Shown here: positions 56,394 to 64,000 of the stretch, in pieces | Position numbering within the stretch: the stretch's first letter is position 1 | Layout: each line of letters opens with the position of its first letter | DNA from: Mesobacillus jeotgali | GTDB lineage: Bacteria; Bacillota; Bacilli; Bacillales; Cytobacillaceae | Length of the DNA: 64,000 nt | Reading direction: 5' to 3' | Assembly (NCBI RefSeq): GCF_014856545.2 | Contig: NZ_CP109811.1 | Location: 4,396,001 to 4,460,000, forward strand | Position numbers and translations under genes: made by a program | The notes under the pieces: generated by a model | Database searches by the model: none | Seen by the model: the letters and a program-made list of their open reading frames with translations, nothing else | What the model was told of the DNA's origin: nothing

Positions 56394-56618
56394 TCAACCT
56401 ATGTCAAATAAATAAAAGACTATTACAGTAAGGAACATGACCGCTGCTATAACACCAAAGTTTACCCATCCACCATATAAAAAGTCTAATATTGTATCGC
56501 CTATTTGTTCACCACCTTGTTTAAACCACATTCCAATTATTGAACCCAAAAAGTAAACCCCTATTGTTTCTAATAAAGTTAACAGTATAAGGCTAATTCC
56601 TTTATATATAAAGCACAA
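56394..56618 (-). CDS. Small membrane protein (74 residues)
   Basis: A TTG start behind GGGGTGA. Two hydrophobic segments (ISLILLTLLETIGVYFLGS; FGVIAAVMFLTVIVFYLF) flank a short polar loop. No family was recognised. Confidence 0.45.
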   Translation of the reverse strand: MCFIYKGISLILLTLLETIGVYFLGSIIGMWFKQGGEQIGDTILDFLYGGWVNFGVIAAVMFLTVIVFYLFDIG

Positions 56619-56843
56619 AACGTTTCACCCCAAATCCACGCTTACGATCAAAAAAATCCTTATGATATTAATTTACGAAGTAATGGATAGGAGATTTTAT
56701 AGCGGAAAGAATACAAATAAATAAATTATCAAAACAGTTACTTTCCCACTTTTCATCAAGCTTTTCGAGTTGTACAGGCATTAACGAAAGCTCTCTTTAT
56801 TTATTTCGGCTTCCCAATGCATACGAGAATCGTCCTCTTGTTT

Positions 56844-57143
56844 TTAAATACCGCTCATCTCCAACATTATCTTTTGAATTGCCTCTTGGTCGTCGTTTTT
56901 AATGGCTTCTTCTAGTTGTTCATTCAATATTTGCAGCCGGTTATTTTGTTGTTTGTTTTGCATTTCCTGATTGAACTTGTCTTGATCTGCTTGTAGGATG
57001 GTGTATATTTGTTGTTCTGTGGCAAGGATGGTTGCTCGTTCTGCTTCTTCATGTTTTATTGTGGCTTCCAGTTCTTCCGCTGCTTGTTTTAATGTTTTTT
57101 TAATGATTTGTTCAGCTTGTTCCCATTCTTCTTTTGAGGACAT
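56844..57143 (-). CDS. Coiled-coil protein (99 residues), nuclease-operon gene 4
   Basis: GGAGTG precedes the ATG. Nearly the whole protein is charged helix (EEWEQAEQIIKKTLKQAAEE; LQILNEQLEEAIKNDDQEAI). It is the last of four closely spaced genes (15-base gap to the previous one) behind the c-di-GMP riboswitch. No family was recognised. Confidence 0.65.
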   Translation of the reverse strand: MSSKEEWEQAEQIIKKTLKQAAEELEATIKHEEAERATILATEQQIYTILQADQDKFNQEMQNKQQNNRLQILNEQLEEAIKNDDQEAIQKIMLEMSGI

Positions 57144-57158
57144 AATTTTTCACTCCTA

Positions 57159-57554
57159 TTAGTCAATATAGCTCTTTATAGGCTGAAGACCCTCCAGTTT
57201 TACATCCTGCATTTTGTTATCCAGTCCATCTAGCGGGTTCTTGTTATAGACGTTCATCATTAAATTGGATGCAAGCGTTACAAGTTGCATATTATTTTCC
57301 TGTAGTCCCTTTTCAAGTACCTTATCGGCAGAGCTATATAATCGTTCACGTTCTGCGAAACTGTTTTCCATGAACTTCTCAAACTTGTCTCTTTCCAGCT
57401 CGATCTTAGCGGTAATGGCATTGAGGCAAGAAATCAGCCGCTGTCTTTCGGTTTCTTCCACTTCTTTTGTCTTCAAGTAACTTGTCGCCGAATTAATCGT
57501 TTCTGTTACAACTGATGCGATATCCAATGCGCTAAAAACATTCTTTACACTCAT
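57159..57554 (-). CDS. Helical protein (131 residues), nuclease-operon gene 3
   Basis: AAAGGGG precedes the ATG. It opens SVKNVFSALDIASVVTETIN, then a long helix (AKIELERDKFEKFMENSFAE). No membrane segment or family was recognised. It could be an immunity or chaperone partner of the nuclease. Confidence 0.65.
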   Translation of the reverse strand: MSVKNVFSALDIASVVTETINSATSYLKTKEVEETERQRLISCLNAITAKIELERDKFEKFMENSFAERERLYSSADKVLEKGLQENNMQLVTLASNLMMNVYNKNPLDGLDNKMQDVKLEGLQPIKSYID

Positions 57555-57585
57555 TATGACTTCCCCTTTTGATTTGATGTTTTCA

Positions 57586-58449
57586 CTATATTTTTCGGAC
57601 TAATTGCTCTAACTGTTTAGTCAGTTCCTGATACTGAGTCGTGATGACAGCTTCGTCCTGAAGAAAATGTGTTGTAAGCGTTCTTTCCAGCATCCTGATG
57701 ATTTCTATCACTTGTTCTGCACCCTGGACGTCACATTCATCGTTAAAATCTAAAGCCAATAATTCTTCCGTTTGCTTCATTTTTTCTTTAAGAGGACGAT
57801 ACAAACGCTCAATGAGCGAACGTTCTTCGTAGATACTTTTTTCGACAAAGGCCAAATTTGTTTTCAATACTCTTAGTCTTCCACACTCTAAATCAAGCTT
57901 CGCCTTTATTTTTTTTGCTTCCTGCAAATAAGCATCTGCCTGCTTCACACGCGTTCTTTGCTGGATTAGATCCATGCCAACAACCCCACTGACAAGTCCT
58001 GCACCCAATGTACCGATGACTGCCGCCGCTGCAGGCATGAAAGGATTGCTATCCTCAGAATGAGAGGAATAAAAAGCCTTCCTTTGCAAATAATAGTCAG
58101 ATATATATTTCTCCACCGTTGCTCCGTATTGACTTTTTATCTCTTCATACAGTTTCTTTTTATAGTCATAATGATCGTCAATTAATGTCTCTACACAAAG
58201 GATTTCCTCGTGGACATCATCGAATAACTCATCATACTTCCTTCGAGCCTTATACAGAATTTCTCCTGCCTCACTATTTTTTTCATAAGATGTCTTATAA
58301 TCGTCGTTGCCTTTAATCACCATTTCTTTAAAGCCGTCCGTCATCAATTCGGTAAACTCTTTTCTTCCATCGCTTAAAATCTGTCCTAATTCTTTTCCTG
58401 AATCCGCAAATATTTTCCCTACTTCTGCTATATTCCTAAAGAAACTCAT
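57586..58449 (-). CDS. Coiled-coil protein with central hydrophobic segment (287 residues), nuclease-operon gene 2
   Basis: AAGGGG precedes the ATG. Long helices surround a Gly/Ala-rich hydrophobic segment (PAAAAVIGTLGAGLVSGVVG, about residues 138-157), as in membrane-active or pore-forming proteins. The opening MSFFRNIAEVGKIFADSGKE resembles that of the nuclease gene (MSFLKTFGKYAGKTAG) in style. No family was recognised. The gap to the nuclease gene is 34 bases. Confidence 0.65.
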   Translation of the reverse strand: MSFFRNIAEVGKIFADSGKELGQILSDGRKEFTELMTDGFKEMVIKGNDDYKTSYEKNSEAGEILYKARRKYDELFDDVHEEILCVETLIDDHYDYKKKLYEEIKSQYGATVEKYISDYYLQRKAFYSSHSEDSNPFMPAAAAVIGTLGAGLVSGVVGMDLIQQRTRVKQADAYLQEAKKIKAKLDLECGRLRVLKTNLAFVEKSIYEERSLIERLYRPLKEKMKQTEELLALDFNDECDVQGAEQVIEIIRMLERTLTTHFLQDEAVITTQYQELTKQLEQLVRKI

Positions 58450-58483
58450 CTCACTGCCCCTTTGGCTTCATTCACTTTCTTAC

Positions 58484-59338
58484 TTATCTATACTCGCTTC
58501 CGCCACCCCAAAGCTCACGGCCTCCGGTATGCCCTACGCTTGCGTGTGTTTCCCGGTCAACTAATTGCAGGACTCCCGGCTCTTCATTGTGATGCCACGT
58601 GTATCCCTCTGGATTATCTCCATTGGACAAAGCTTCGATGTCTGCTTCGGTTAATCCTAGTTCTTCAGCTAATTCTGGATCTTCTTGAATATCTTCATAT
58701 AACTCATAGTTTGCATATGTAAAATGGATATAATCGCTTCTCAAATACATATCTTCATCAATTTCCATTTCGTAACTACAGTCAAATACAGGGAAGGAAT
58801 CCGTTACGGTCTCACCGTTTGGAAGCTCGATCGTTTTGGTTTCAAATGGTACTTCTGCATCTGGTAAATTAGATCCATTCTCCTCTGCATCAGCGACATC
58901 GACTCCATCCACAACATCGACAACCCCTACAGCCAAGGCTCCAATAGCAACCGTTTTAGCGATGGAAATCGCACCTTTTTTTACACGGTTATGATCTCCA
59001 TCGACAAAACCGCCAATGACTTCACCGCCATTGTGAACTGTATGTTTAGCAGTTTGATAGACTCCCTTCGCGGTCCTGCCGACAGCACTTCCGATTTCAT
59101 TCAAACCCTGATCACGCTGGGTTGGATTGTCATTAATGATTCCCGCCACAGTCCCCACAGCTCCATCCGCAGCTTGTCCAACCGTAGTACCAGCGAACTC
59201 AGATGCCTTCCTAACCCCTTTTCCAATGTCCTCGATCACATCAGATCCAGCTAACTCCCCAATCACTTGAATTGGTCCTCCGACTACAATCCCAGCTGTT
59301 TTTCCTGCATATTTACCAAACGTCTTAAGAAAGCTCAT
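58484..59338 (-). CDS. Polymorphic-toxin-like protein with C-terminal WHH (HNH/Endo VII) nuclease
   Basis: A protein of 284 residues behind GAGGGG. Residues about 1-160 are Gly-rich with hydrophobic helices (IAKTVAIGALAVGVVDVVDG). The C-terminus has the WHH signature: W248-H249-H250, then ExG-like NEEPG, QLVD, His265 and HTGG (His270), which is a complete putative HNH-type metal site. In known polymorphic toxins this domain degrades DNA of rivals. No signal peptide, LXG or WXG domain is seen. It is first behind a c-di-GMP-I riboswitch; genes of unknown role follow. Confidence 0.78.
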   Translation of the reverse strand: MSFLKTFGKYAGKTAGIVVGGPIQVIGELAGSDVIEDIGKGVRKASEFAGTTVGQAADGAVGTVAGIINDNPTQRDQGLNEIGSAVGRTAKGVYQTAKHTVHNGGEVIGGFVDGDHNRVKKGAISIAKTVAIGALAVGVVDVVDGVDVADAEENGSNLPDAEVPFETKTIELPNGETVTDSFPVFDCSYEMEIDEDMYLRSDYIHFTYANYELYEDIQEDPELAEELGLTEADIEALSNGDNPEGYTWHHNEEPGVLQLVDRETHASVGHTGGRELWGGGSEYR

Positions 59339-59375
59339 GCCATCTACCCCTCCCGGAAAATAAAAAAACTATGAC

Positions 59376-59409
59376 AAAAAGCCATAGCAAGAGGAACTCT
59401 ACTCTATGG
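59376..59409 (-). terminator. Riboswitch expression-platform terminator
   Basis: On the minus strand CCATAG (59409-59404) pairs with CTATGG (59387-59382), with AGAG/CTCT inside, followed by C and five T. The CCATAG arm also pairs with the riboswitch P1. Confidence 0.82.
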
Positions 59410-59495
59410 AAACCTGACGATCCTAGCACACCTCAGCATGCCTTAGACTCACGGCTTTGCGTCCTCCCCTTTCGAGAAGTTTGCCCTTTTCATAG
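59404..59495 (-). promoter_or_regulatory. c-di-GMP-I (GEMM) riboswitch
   Basis: Minus-strand hallmarks in order: P1 strand CTATG (59495-59491), GGGCAAAC (59486-59479), a P2 with GAAA tetraloop (CTTCTC-GAAA-GGGGAG), GACGCAAAGCC, TCTAAGG, then CTAGGATCGTCAGG and P1 return strand TTTCCATAG. All are conserved GEMM-I elements. P1 and the terminator compete for CCATAG, so binding of c-di-GMP should prevent termination, i.e. an ON switch for the WHH nuclease operon. Confidence 0.93.
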
Positions 59496-59586
59496 GATTA
59501 TATTTGGAATTATTTACACATTTATTATATAGTTCTTTAGAACTATAGTAAAGTAAAAATTCCACCTTTTTATGCAATTGCAGAAC

Positions 59587-59709
59587 ATGGGGACGATTCT
59601 CAAGCCGCAATTAAGAATCCCTCATTTACAAAAACGATACACGAAAACGGAAAACGTCAGTCCGTTCAGAAATCTGGACATATAAAAGAAACACAAGGTA
59701 CGTCCCCAT
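59587..59709. repeat. Degenerate inverted repeat pair (ATGGGGACG/CGTCCCCAT)
   Basis: ATGGGGACG (59587-59595) and CGTCCCCAT (59701-59709) bound 123 bases. The rest of 59500-60051 shows another degraded copy (around 59980-60000) and no gene. Confidence 0.5.
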
Positions 59710-60051
59710 TCTTTGATAAAACAGTATGTACTTAAGGACCAATTCATTCACTCTCGTTTTCCCTTACAGTCAATGGAAATTGGTGAAAGTGTAAACGGTC
59801 TAAAATCGAAGACCCCTTTTGCCCATCATTCATCATTCATCATTCAACCCATGTTAAACGGACAGTTGTCAGTCAGCTTCCGGATAATCATTACCATCAA
59901 GTTTTTTCGGACACTATATTCAGCAACAATTTAAAAATGCACAAGAGCATACTTACTAACACTATTTCGGCTCCTGAATGAGACATGAGAGCCGTTCCTT
60001 TGTATCCGAACAATCTCATGTCTTACTCAGCGATACACCAATTATTTTCAC

Positions 60052-60795
60052 TTATGTATGGGACATGTGATCCTCCCTAGCCTCTAAAACTTGTGTTAGC
60101 GACTCTATAATCTCTTTTAGAATCTTTCTTATAAATTGGACTTTTACTAACTTTTCCTCGATTATTTTCAGCCTAGTTTCTACTCTAATTTTTTCTTTAT
60201 ATTTAGGATAATCCTTTGCAAGTGCCAGAGGAGCGAAAGCCAAGAATAGTACTGCTGTAGATGTCGCACCCTTTGTAATTTTTTCTTTCAACACATTAAG
60301 TTTTTGCTTCAGCTTTTGTTGTTCTCTATTAATAGACCCTATTTCTTGTTCAATTAATAAAGTAGCTGCATTGCATTCTTTAAGTGAAGAGATAATCCAA
60401 TCAGTTGAATCGTCTGTTTTATGAAGTAAGTCCCAACACATGGAAATATATAAATGATTAATACACAGAAAATAGTGATCTTCATAGTTTTTATGCGACT
60501 TGGCCTGTAATATTCCCAAAGCATCAATAAATTTATCTTTGGCAGACCAAACTAGTTCTTGTTGCTCATTCACTGTTCTATATGATTTGGAAGCGTCTAA
60601 AAGATACGTTTTCGCGCTAAAAATAGGTCCTTTTTTCATCGTTTCTAAATCCATTTTAATTGTTTCTAATACTTTTTCTTGCTCTTCATAAAATATAATC
60701 ATTTGAGACAATACTTCATTAATATTTCGGTTAGAATTTACCATTCCAAAAAATCTCGTCGTTATTGCAAAAGCTGTTAAACCTATTGGTTCCAT
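60052..60795 (-). CDS. Hypothetical helical protein with hydrophobic segment (247 residues)
   Basis: The ATG at 60795 is spaced well from GGAAGG. Most of it is helix, with a hydrophobic segment TSTAVLFLAFAPLALA (about residues 190-206) between coiled coils (EIGSINREQQKLKQKL; EKLVKVQFIRKILKEIIESL). It resembles the nuclease-operon gene 2 in architecture but not visibly in sequence. No family was recognised. Confidence 0.55.
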   Translation of the reverse strand: MEPIGLTAFAITTRFFGMVNSNRNINEVLSQMIIFYEEQEKVLETIKMDLETMKKGPIFSAKTYLLDASKSYRTVNEQQELVWSAKDKFIDALGILQAKSHKNYEDHYFLCINHLYISMCWDLLHKTDDSTDWIISSLKECNAATLLIEQEIGSINREQQKLKQKLNVLKEKITKGATSTAVLFLAFAPLALAKDYPKYKEKIRVETRLKIIEEKLVKVQFIRKILKEIIESLTQVLEAREDHMSHT

Positions 60796-61024
60796 CTCCT
60801 CATCCTTCCAGATTAATTGTATCAAGCTAGAGTCATAAAATAGAAAATTTATATGAATCTAGCTATCGGACTTCTGTAATTATACTTATTCTCTTTATTT
60901 CTGTTTTTCCTAATGTTTTTCAATTATTTTATGTTGCCATTCCTTCATAGGAATCGTAACCACTCATCCAACATTTCGCATTCTGGATGCTACGTGAGAA
61001 CAATCTAAGGTTAGGTCAACATGT

Positions 61025-61900
61025 TTAGTCTTCGTTTATAAATTCGCTAACAATACTTGATATATCTCCAGTGGAGATAATAGGTAGGACTATGTCGGAA
61101 ATATTCTCGATTTTTTCTAAAAATTCTTCTAAACCGCTTGTTGTATATAATGTATATCTTTTAGATTCATATTGTTTAATATAATAATTAATTGTAAATT
61201 TTGTTATTAACGAATAATCTAATGATTGGATTGTCAGTTCAATATATCCTTTTGTGTATTGCTTTCCGTAAGTGAAATTTCTATAAATGTAATTTTCATT
61301 ACCTAAAATACTGTATGATTTAATATTATTAGGGATGTTATTTAGAATAAAACTCATTTTATTTCTGGCTATATCGTTCAAACGCTTAAAAAGTTTGATT
61401 TGTGCTTGATCTAAAGGTTTTTTATTTAATTTTATATACCGCTTATTTTCACTTATATCAACTAGTTGGTAAGTTGGACCGCGTAATGTTTCTGTAGAAA
61501 TTATATAAAAGTCTTTATAGGTATCAATTACATCATCAATAGTTGTTAAAGTATTTTTTTCAATAACCTTTATTTCTTTTAGCCAGTCATTCATTTCCTC
61601 AAGCGATTTTTTAATTTCAGATCGAGGATTATTAGTAATTATTGCGCACTCAAAATGTATTTTTGCCCATTTAAGAAATTCTACAGCATTCGAACGAAGT
61701 ATAATTGTTTTCTCGTTATTCTCAAACAGCGCCTCATCAGCATATATATATAAGGTGAGAAGTTTTCTTCGAGTAATGTTGTTACTAGCTGATAAGTTTT
61801 TATTTATAGTTCTTTTTTCAATTTCTTCAATCTTATATCTTAGCTGATCTATCTCGTGTTTTATCTTTTGAATTTCTAGTAAATTATCTAGTTTCTGCAT
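61025..61900 (-). CDS. Unknown protein with coiled coil and HAD/FCP1-like segment
   Basis: A protein of 291 residues behind GGAGGG, AT-rich compared with the flanking genes. Residues 1-35 are a coiled coil. LLTLYIYADEALFENNEKTI followed by NAVEFLKWAKIHFECAIITNN resembles the NIF/FCP1 phosphatase core, in which DLDET is expected; here the first Asp is Tyr and the Thr is Ala, so activity is unlikely. The C-terminal half is unrecognised. The assignment is tentative. Confidence 0.45.
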   Translation of the reverse strand: MQKLDNLLEIQKIKHEIDQLRYKIEEIEKRTINKNLSASNNITRRKLLTLYIYADEALFENNEKTIILRSNAVEFLKWAKIHFECAIITNNPRSEIKKSLEEMNDWLKEIKVIEKNTLTTIDDVIDTYKDFYIISTETLRGPTYQLVDISENKRYIKLNKKPLDQAQIKLFKRLNDIARNKMSFILNNIPNNIKSYSILGNENYIYRNFTYGKQYTKGYIELTIQSLDYSLITKFTINYYIKQYESKRYTLYTTSGLEEFLEKIENISDIVLPIISTGDISSIVSEFINED

Positions 61901-62070
61901 TCTTTTCCCTCCGACAATGACTATGATTCCAAAAACTTATATAGTTATTATCGTCTTACACTACTTGAGTGTTTAGTTTAAGGGTATTGATTGATTTTCA
62001 TTATAGAAACTGCTTTGCTGGAACAGATTTTCCTAGAAAACTTCAAAAAAGGGAATATTGATAAAAAAAA

Positions 62071-62107
62071 TAATAGCAAATGCCAATGGGCATTTGCTAT
62101 TATTTTT
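62071..62107. terminator. Strong bidirectional hairpin terminator
   Basis: AATAGCAAATGCC and GGCATTTGCTATT form a 13-bp stem with a T-rich tail on both strands. It probably ends the dynamin transcript; 61901-62518 holds no gene. Confidence 0.8.
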
Positions 62108-62458
62108 CGAAACATTATTATGTTAGTTCATTCAACCAGAGTACATACCTAATAGTTTATTTAAATCTGAATGGCGAGATTACCCATATGCTCAATGGGT
62201 TAATTCGTTCTTTAGACATGATAAGTAAACCACTTTTCCATCGAAATCGAAAATAGTAAGATGAGGCTCAGCCTAAACCTAATATATGTGGACCTACCGA
62301 TTAGACATGAGAACCCTCCCTGTGTTGCTCCCACCAACAATATTCGGACAAATAACTTAGCAATAATATAAGAAAACAAACTACTCCATTAAAATTAAAC
62401 CATCCGAAACTTCCTGGTTAATACTTCTGTCAAATAAATTTCTATAACATTTGCGGCC

Positions 62459-62519
62459 CGAGAACCGTCCCCATGTCTCCTTTCGGCCCCCGAAGAGACG
62501 CGAGAACTGTCCATGTCTC
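62459..62519. repeat. Two tandem copies of the dispersed repeat
   Basis: CGAGAACCGTCCCCATGTCTC (first 20: CGAGAACCGTCCCCATGTCT) and CGAGAACTGTCCATGTCTC lie head to tail and end at the stop of the GYYR-protein gene. Confidence 0.65.
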
Positions 62520-62908
62520 TAAAGATTATTAAATGGATTTCCATCTGGATTGCTCCGTACATACCCGCCACCTGCCTCTAAAGGCCGGTTTAAGTTGGTG
62601 TTGCCGTCGCCGTCCCGGTAGTAGCCTTCAACATAGGTTCCGTCTTGTCGGAAATAGCCGTCAACATGGTGGGGCTGGACGAAATGAATATTGCCTAAAT
62701 CAAGGTGGAAAGGCTGAAACTTACATTTATAGGCATGTTTAAGCGGGTCTTGATAATCCAGAAATTCATTAGAGTAATCGTATCTGTCGTAATTCACTTG
62801 AATCAACTCTTGATGGTTGTCGAAGTTCATTATTTCATTGCGATTCCCGAAGTCCTGGTCAAATGTATCGGCAACGGGCACTAGTTCATTATTCATCCAA
62901 TCGTTCAT
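62519..62908 (-). CDS. Small GYYR/DGTYV-motif protein coupled to the dynamin-like gene
   Basis: A protein of 129 residues. Its ATG overlaps the stop of the dynamin-like gene by 4 bases (ATGA). The C-terminus carries VDGYFRQDGTYVEGYYRDGD and SNPDGNPFNNL, a motif recurrent in unrelated bacterial proteins with unknown function. It has no membrane segment. The tight coupling points to a partner of the dynamin-like protein. Confidence 0.75.
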   Translation of the reverse strand: MNDWMNNELVPVADTFDQDFGNRNEIMNFDNHQELIQVNYDRYDYSNEFLDYQDPLKHAYKCKFQPFHLDLGNIHFVQPHHVDGYFRQDGTYVEGYYRDGDGNTNLNRPLEAGGGYVRSNPDGNPFNNL

Positions 62909-64000
62909 CCAACTGCAACTCCTTCTAAAATTTCATCTTTAATAAAATCATTAAATCCATTTAATTTTTCTTGGTAGGTCCGGATGCTTGCTGCCTCGTT
63001 TTGTTTGGCCTTGATTTCGCCTTTCAGGATGACTTCATAGGAACGAAGCAGTCTGGTGAATTCGTCAAAGGACTCTTCTTCTATATCCTTCATTGCCTGA
63101 TTGATATACTGTTCCAGATGATCCTCCAAGTTATCGACCAGCTGGCCAATTTGCTTATTGGAGTTGGAGATCAATTCAGGTTTGATATTTTCCAGCTGTT
63201 TTTCTGCAAGTTTCTGTGACAAGAATGGAAGACCCGCCATCCCGACAAGCGGCAGAAAGAAGGGACCGCCTAAAAGCATTACCAGAGTACTTGCTCCGCC
63301 TAATAAAACACCCGCCTTAACATTGGCATTACCAGTGTTTGCCCTCAACATAGGTACGGCATCCGTAAAGGCGAGGTCTTCTCCCTTTACCGCCTGGATG
63401 GCAACGGATTGCTTAAATGCCGAAGAAAGTCCTTTTGAAACTTCTGCTTGAGTTTTGCGCAAGAGCTCATGTATATAGTCACTGTATTGATTGGTCCATT
63501 GATTGAAATGAGATTTCACTGCAATTGGAATCTGTGCTTCCACTAGATTTTTAACGTCCGCTCCGTAAAATAGACGAATCCTGTTTTCAATGTCCTCTTT
63601 TACAATGCCGCCAAAATGCTGTACCGATTTCCGCACCATATACTTAATCTCATTCTTGCGTTCCAGTAGATAGTTCTGGAGTTGACCCTTCCAAATGTCC
63701 TGTTTCTCAAACCATTGGGTTACAGCATCCACCTGCGCAGCAAGACTCTCCACTGACTGCGATGACAGTTGCCCAGCTGTTTCAATCTCGCTGAGAACCC
63801 CCTCTGCTATAGCATGGAGCCGCCAATTGAACCGTTCCAGCTTTTCCATGCTGCGTGTTCCACTCTCGATTCTGCGGGCAATCTCCGCCTCGATTTCAGG
63901 AATTCCCGAGTACTGTAACAGTTCAGCATCTCCAGTAACTTTTCCTTCCAGAGCTTCCTTGGCGGACATGGGGAATAATGCTGGTTTTTCTCCACTGAGT
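62905..64000 (-). CDS. Dynamin-family GTPase, partial (N-terminus beyond window)
   Basis: The frame is open to the window edge, reading PALFPMSAKEALEGK just before the internal ATG at 63969. FPMSAKEAL matches the end of a dynamin GTPase domain (VSAK-type G5 region), so 63969 is not the start. The rest is the helical stalk with a hydrophobic hairpin (VLLGGASTLVMLLGGPFFLPLVG) that probably enters the membrane, then GED-like helices. Bacterial dynamins remodel or repair membranes. The stop is inside the ATGA overlap with the partner gene. Confidence 0.82.
   Translation of the reverse strand, partial: LSGEKPALFPMSAKEALEGKVTGDAELLQYSGIPEIEAEIARRIESGTRSMEKLERFNWRLHAIAEGVLSEIETAGQLSSQSVESLAAQVDAVTQWFEKQDIWKGQLQNYLLERKNEIKYMVRKSVQHFGGIVKEDIENRIRLFYGADVKNLVEAQIPIAVKSHFNQWTNQYSDYIHELLRKTQAEVSKGLSSAFKQSVAIQAVKGEDLAFTDAVPMLRANTGNANVKAGVLLGGASTLVMLLGGPFFLPLVGMAGLPFLSQKLAEKQLENIKPELISNSNKQIGQLVDNLEDHLEQYINQAMKDIEEESFDEFTRLLRSYEVILKGEIKAKQNEAASIRTYQEKLNGFNDFIKDEILEGVAVG

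Noticed and set aside
59713-59934. Plus-strand frame of 73 codons between repeats
   Set aside because: No ribosome site, low-complexity peptide, and located within repeat-derived sequence.
4449-62519. Dispersed palindromes as a CRISPR array
   Set aside because: Copies are far apart, have no regular spacers and no cas genes are near.
63967-63969. ATG at 63969 as the start of the last gene
   Set aside because: The frame continues to the window edge and reads like the end of a dynamin GTPase domain upstream of this Met.
1-64000. tRNA or rRNA genes
   Set aside because: No cloverleaf or rRNA signature was noticed on either strand; this is by eye, so a tRNAscan would be decisive.

Overview
The window looks like chromosomal DNA of a spore-forming Bacillaceae (Bacillus/Mesobacillus-like). 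The evidence is strong AGGAGG-type ribosome binding sites, frequent TTG/GTG starts, a CcpA-type cre site, SLH-domain surface proteins, a class D sortase pair and terminator architecture typical of Firmicutes. Genus is an inference; no rRNA or tRNA gene is visible.

Layout. (1) 1-10.4 kb: a carbohydrate-related locus. A truncated deacetylase-like gene and a secreted beta-propeller protein share a near-identical operator. They are followed by a plus-strand operon of an NRAMP-fold transporter without the metal-binding residues, an SDR, a DapA-like aldolase, a regulator and a Gfo/Idh oxidoreductase. (2) 10.4-13 kb: small membrane proteins, an acetamidase/formamidase and an SRPBCC protein. (3) 13.2-17.4 kb: OFA-family transporter, fdhD, and a formate dehydrogenase with an in-frame UGA plus a bacterial SECIS, i.e. 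a selenoprotein. (4) 17.5-30.1 kb: a minus-strand tricarboxylate island: methyltransferase, a frameshifted aconitase, PrpF, PrpB, a DASS transporter, TctABC and a CitAB-type two-component system, with a cre site and tandem repeats in front of tctC. PrpC and PrpD are absent, so the substrate is probably imported. (5) 30.3-45.3 kb: an accessory region: PD-(D/E)XK-like protein, ADP-ribosylglycohydrolase with an unknown partner, WYL regulator, ankyrin protein, sirtuin fusion, acyltransferase, a gene broken at an A9 run, an SLH/metallo-beta-lactamase/lamin-tail protein with DUF3006 and an EVE/PUA-like protein. (6) 45.5-56 kb: class D sortase and its acidic LPXTG substrate, Cys-rich protein, SLH zinc carboxypeptidase, M20 peptidase and a polar amino-acid ABC transporter. 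(7) 56.4-64 kb: a minus-strand block with a dynamin-like GTPase (cut by the window end), a tightly coupled partner, unknown coiled-coil proteins, and an operon headed by a WHH-type HNH nuclease behind a terminator-coupled c-di-GMP-I riboswitch.

Dispersed palindromic repeats (core GGGACGGTTCT/AGAACCGTCCC, and a second family with core GGTGACAGGCACCATCC) occupy many intergenic gaps. The most notable items are the riboswitch-controlled nuclease operon with the neighbouring dynamin genes, and the selenocysteine formate dehydrogenase.
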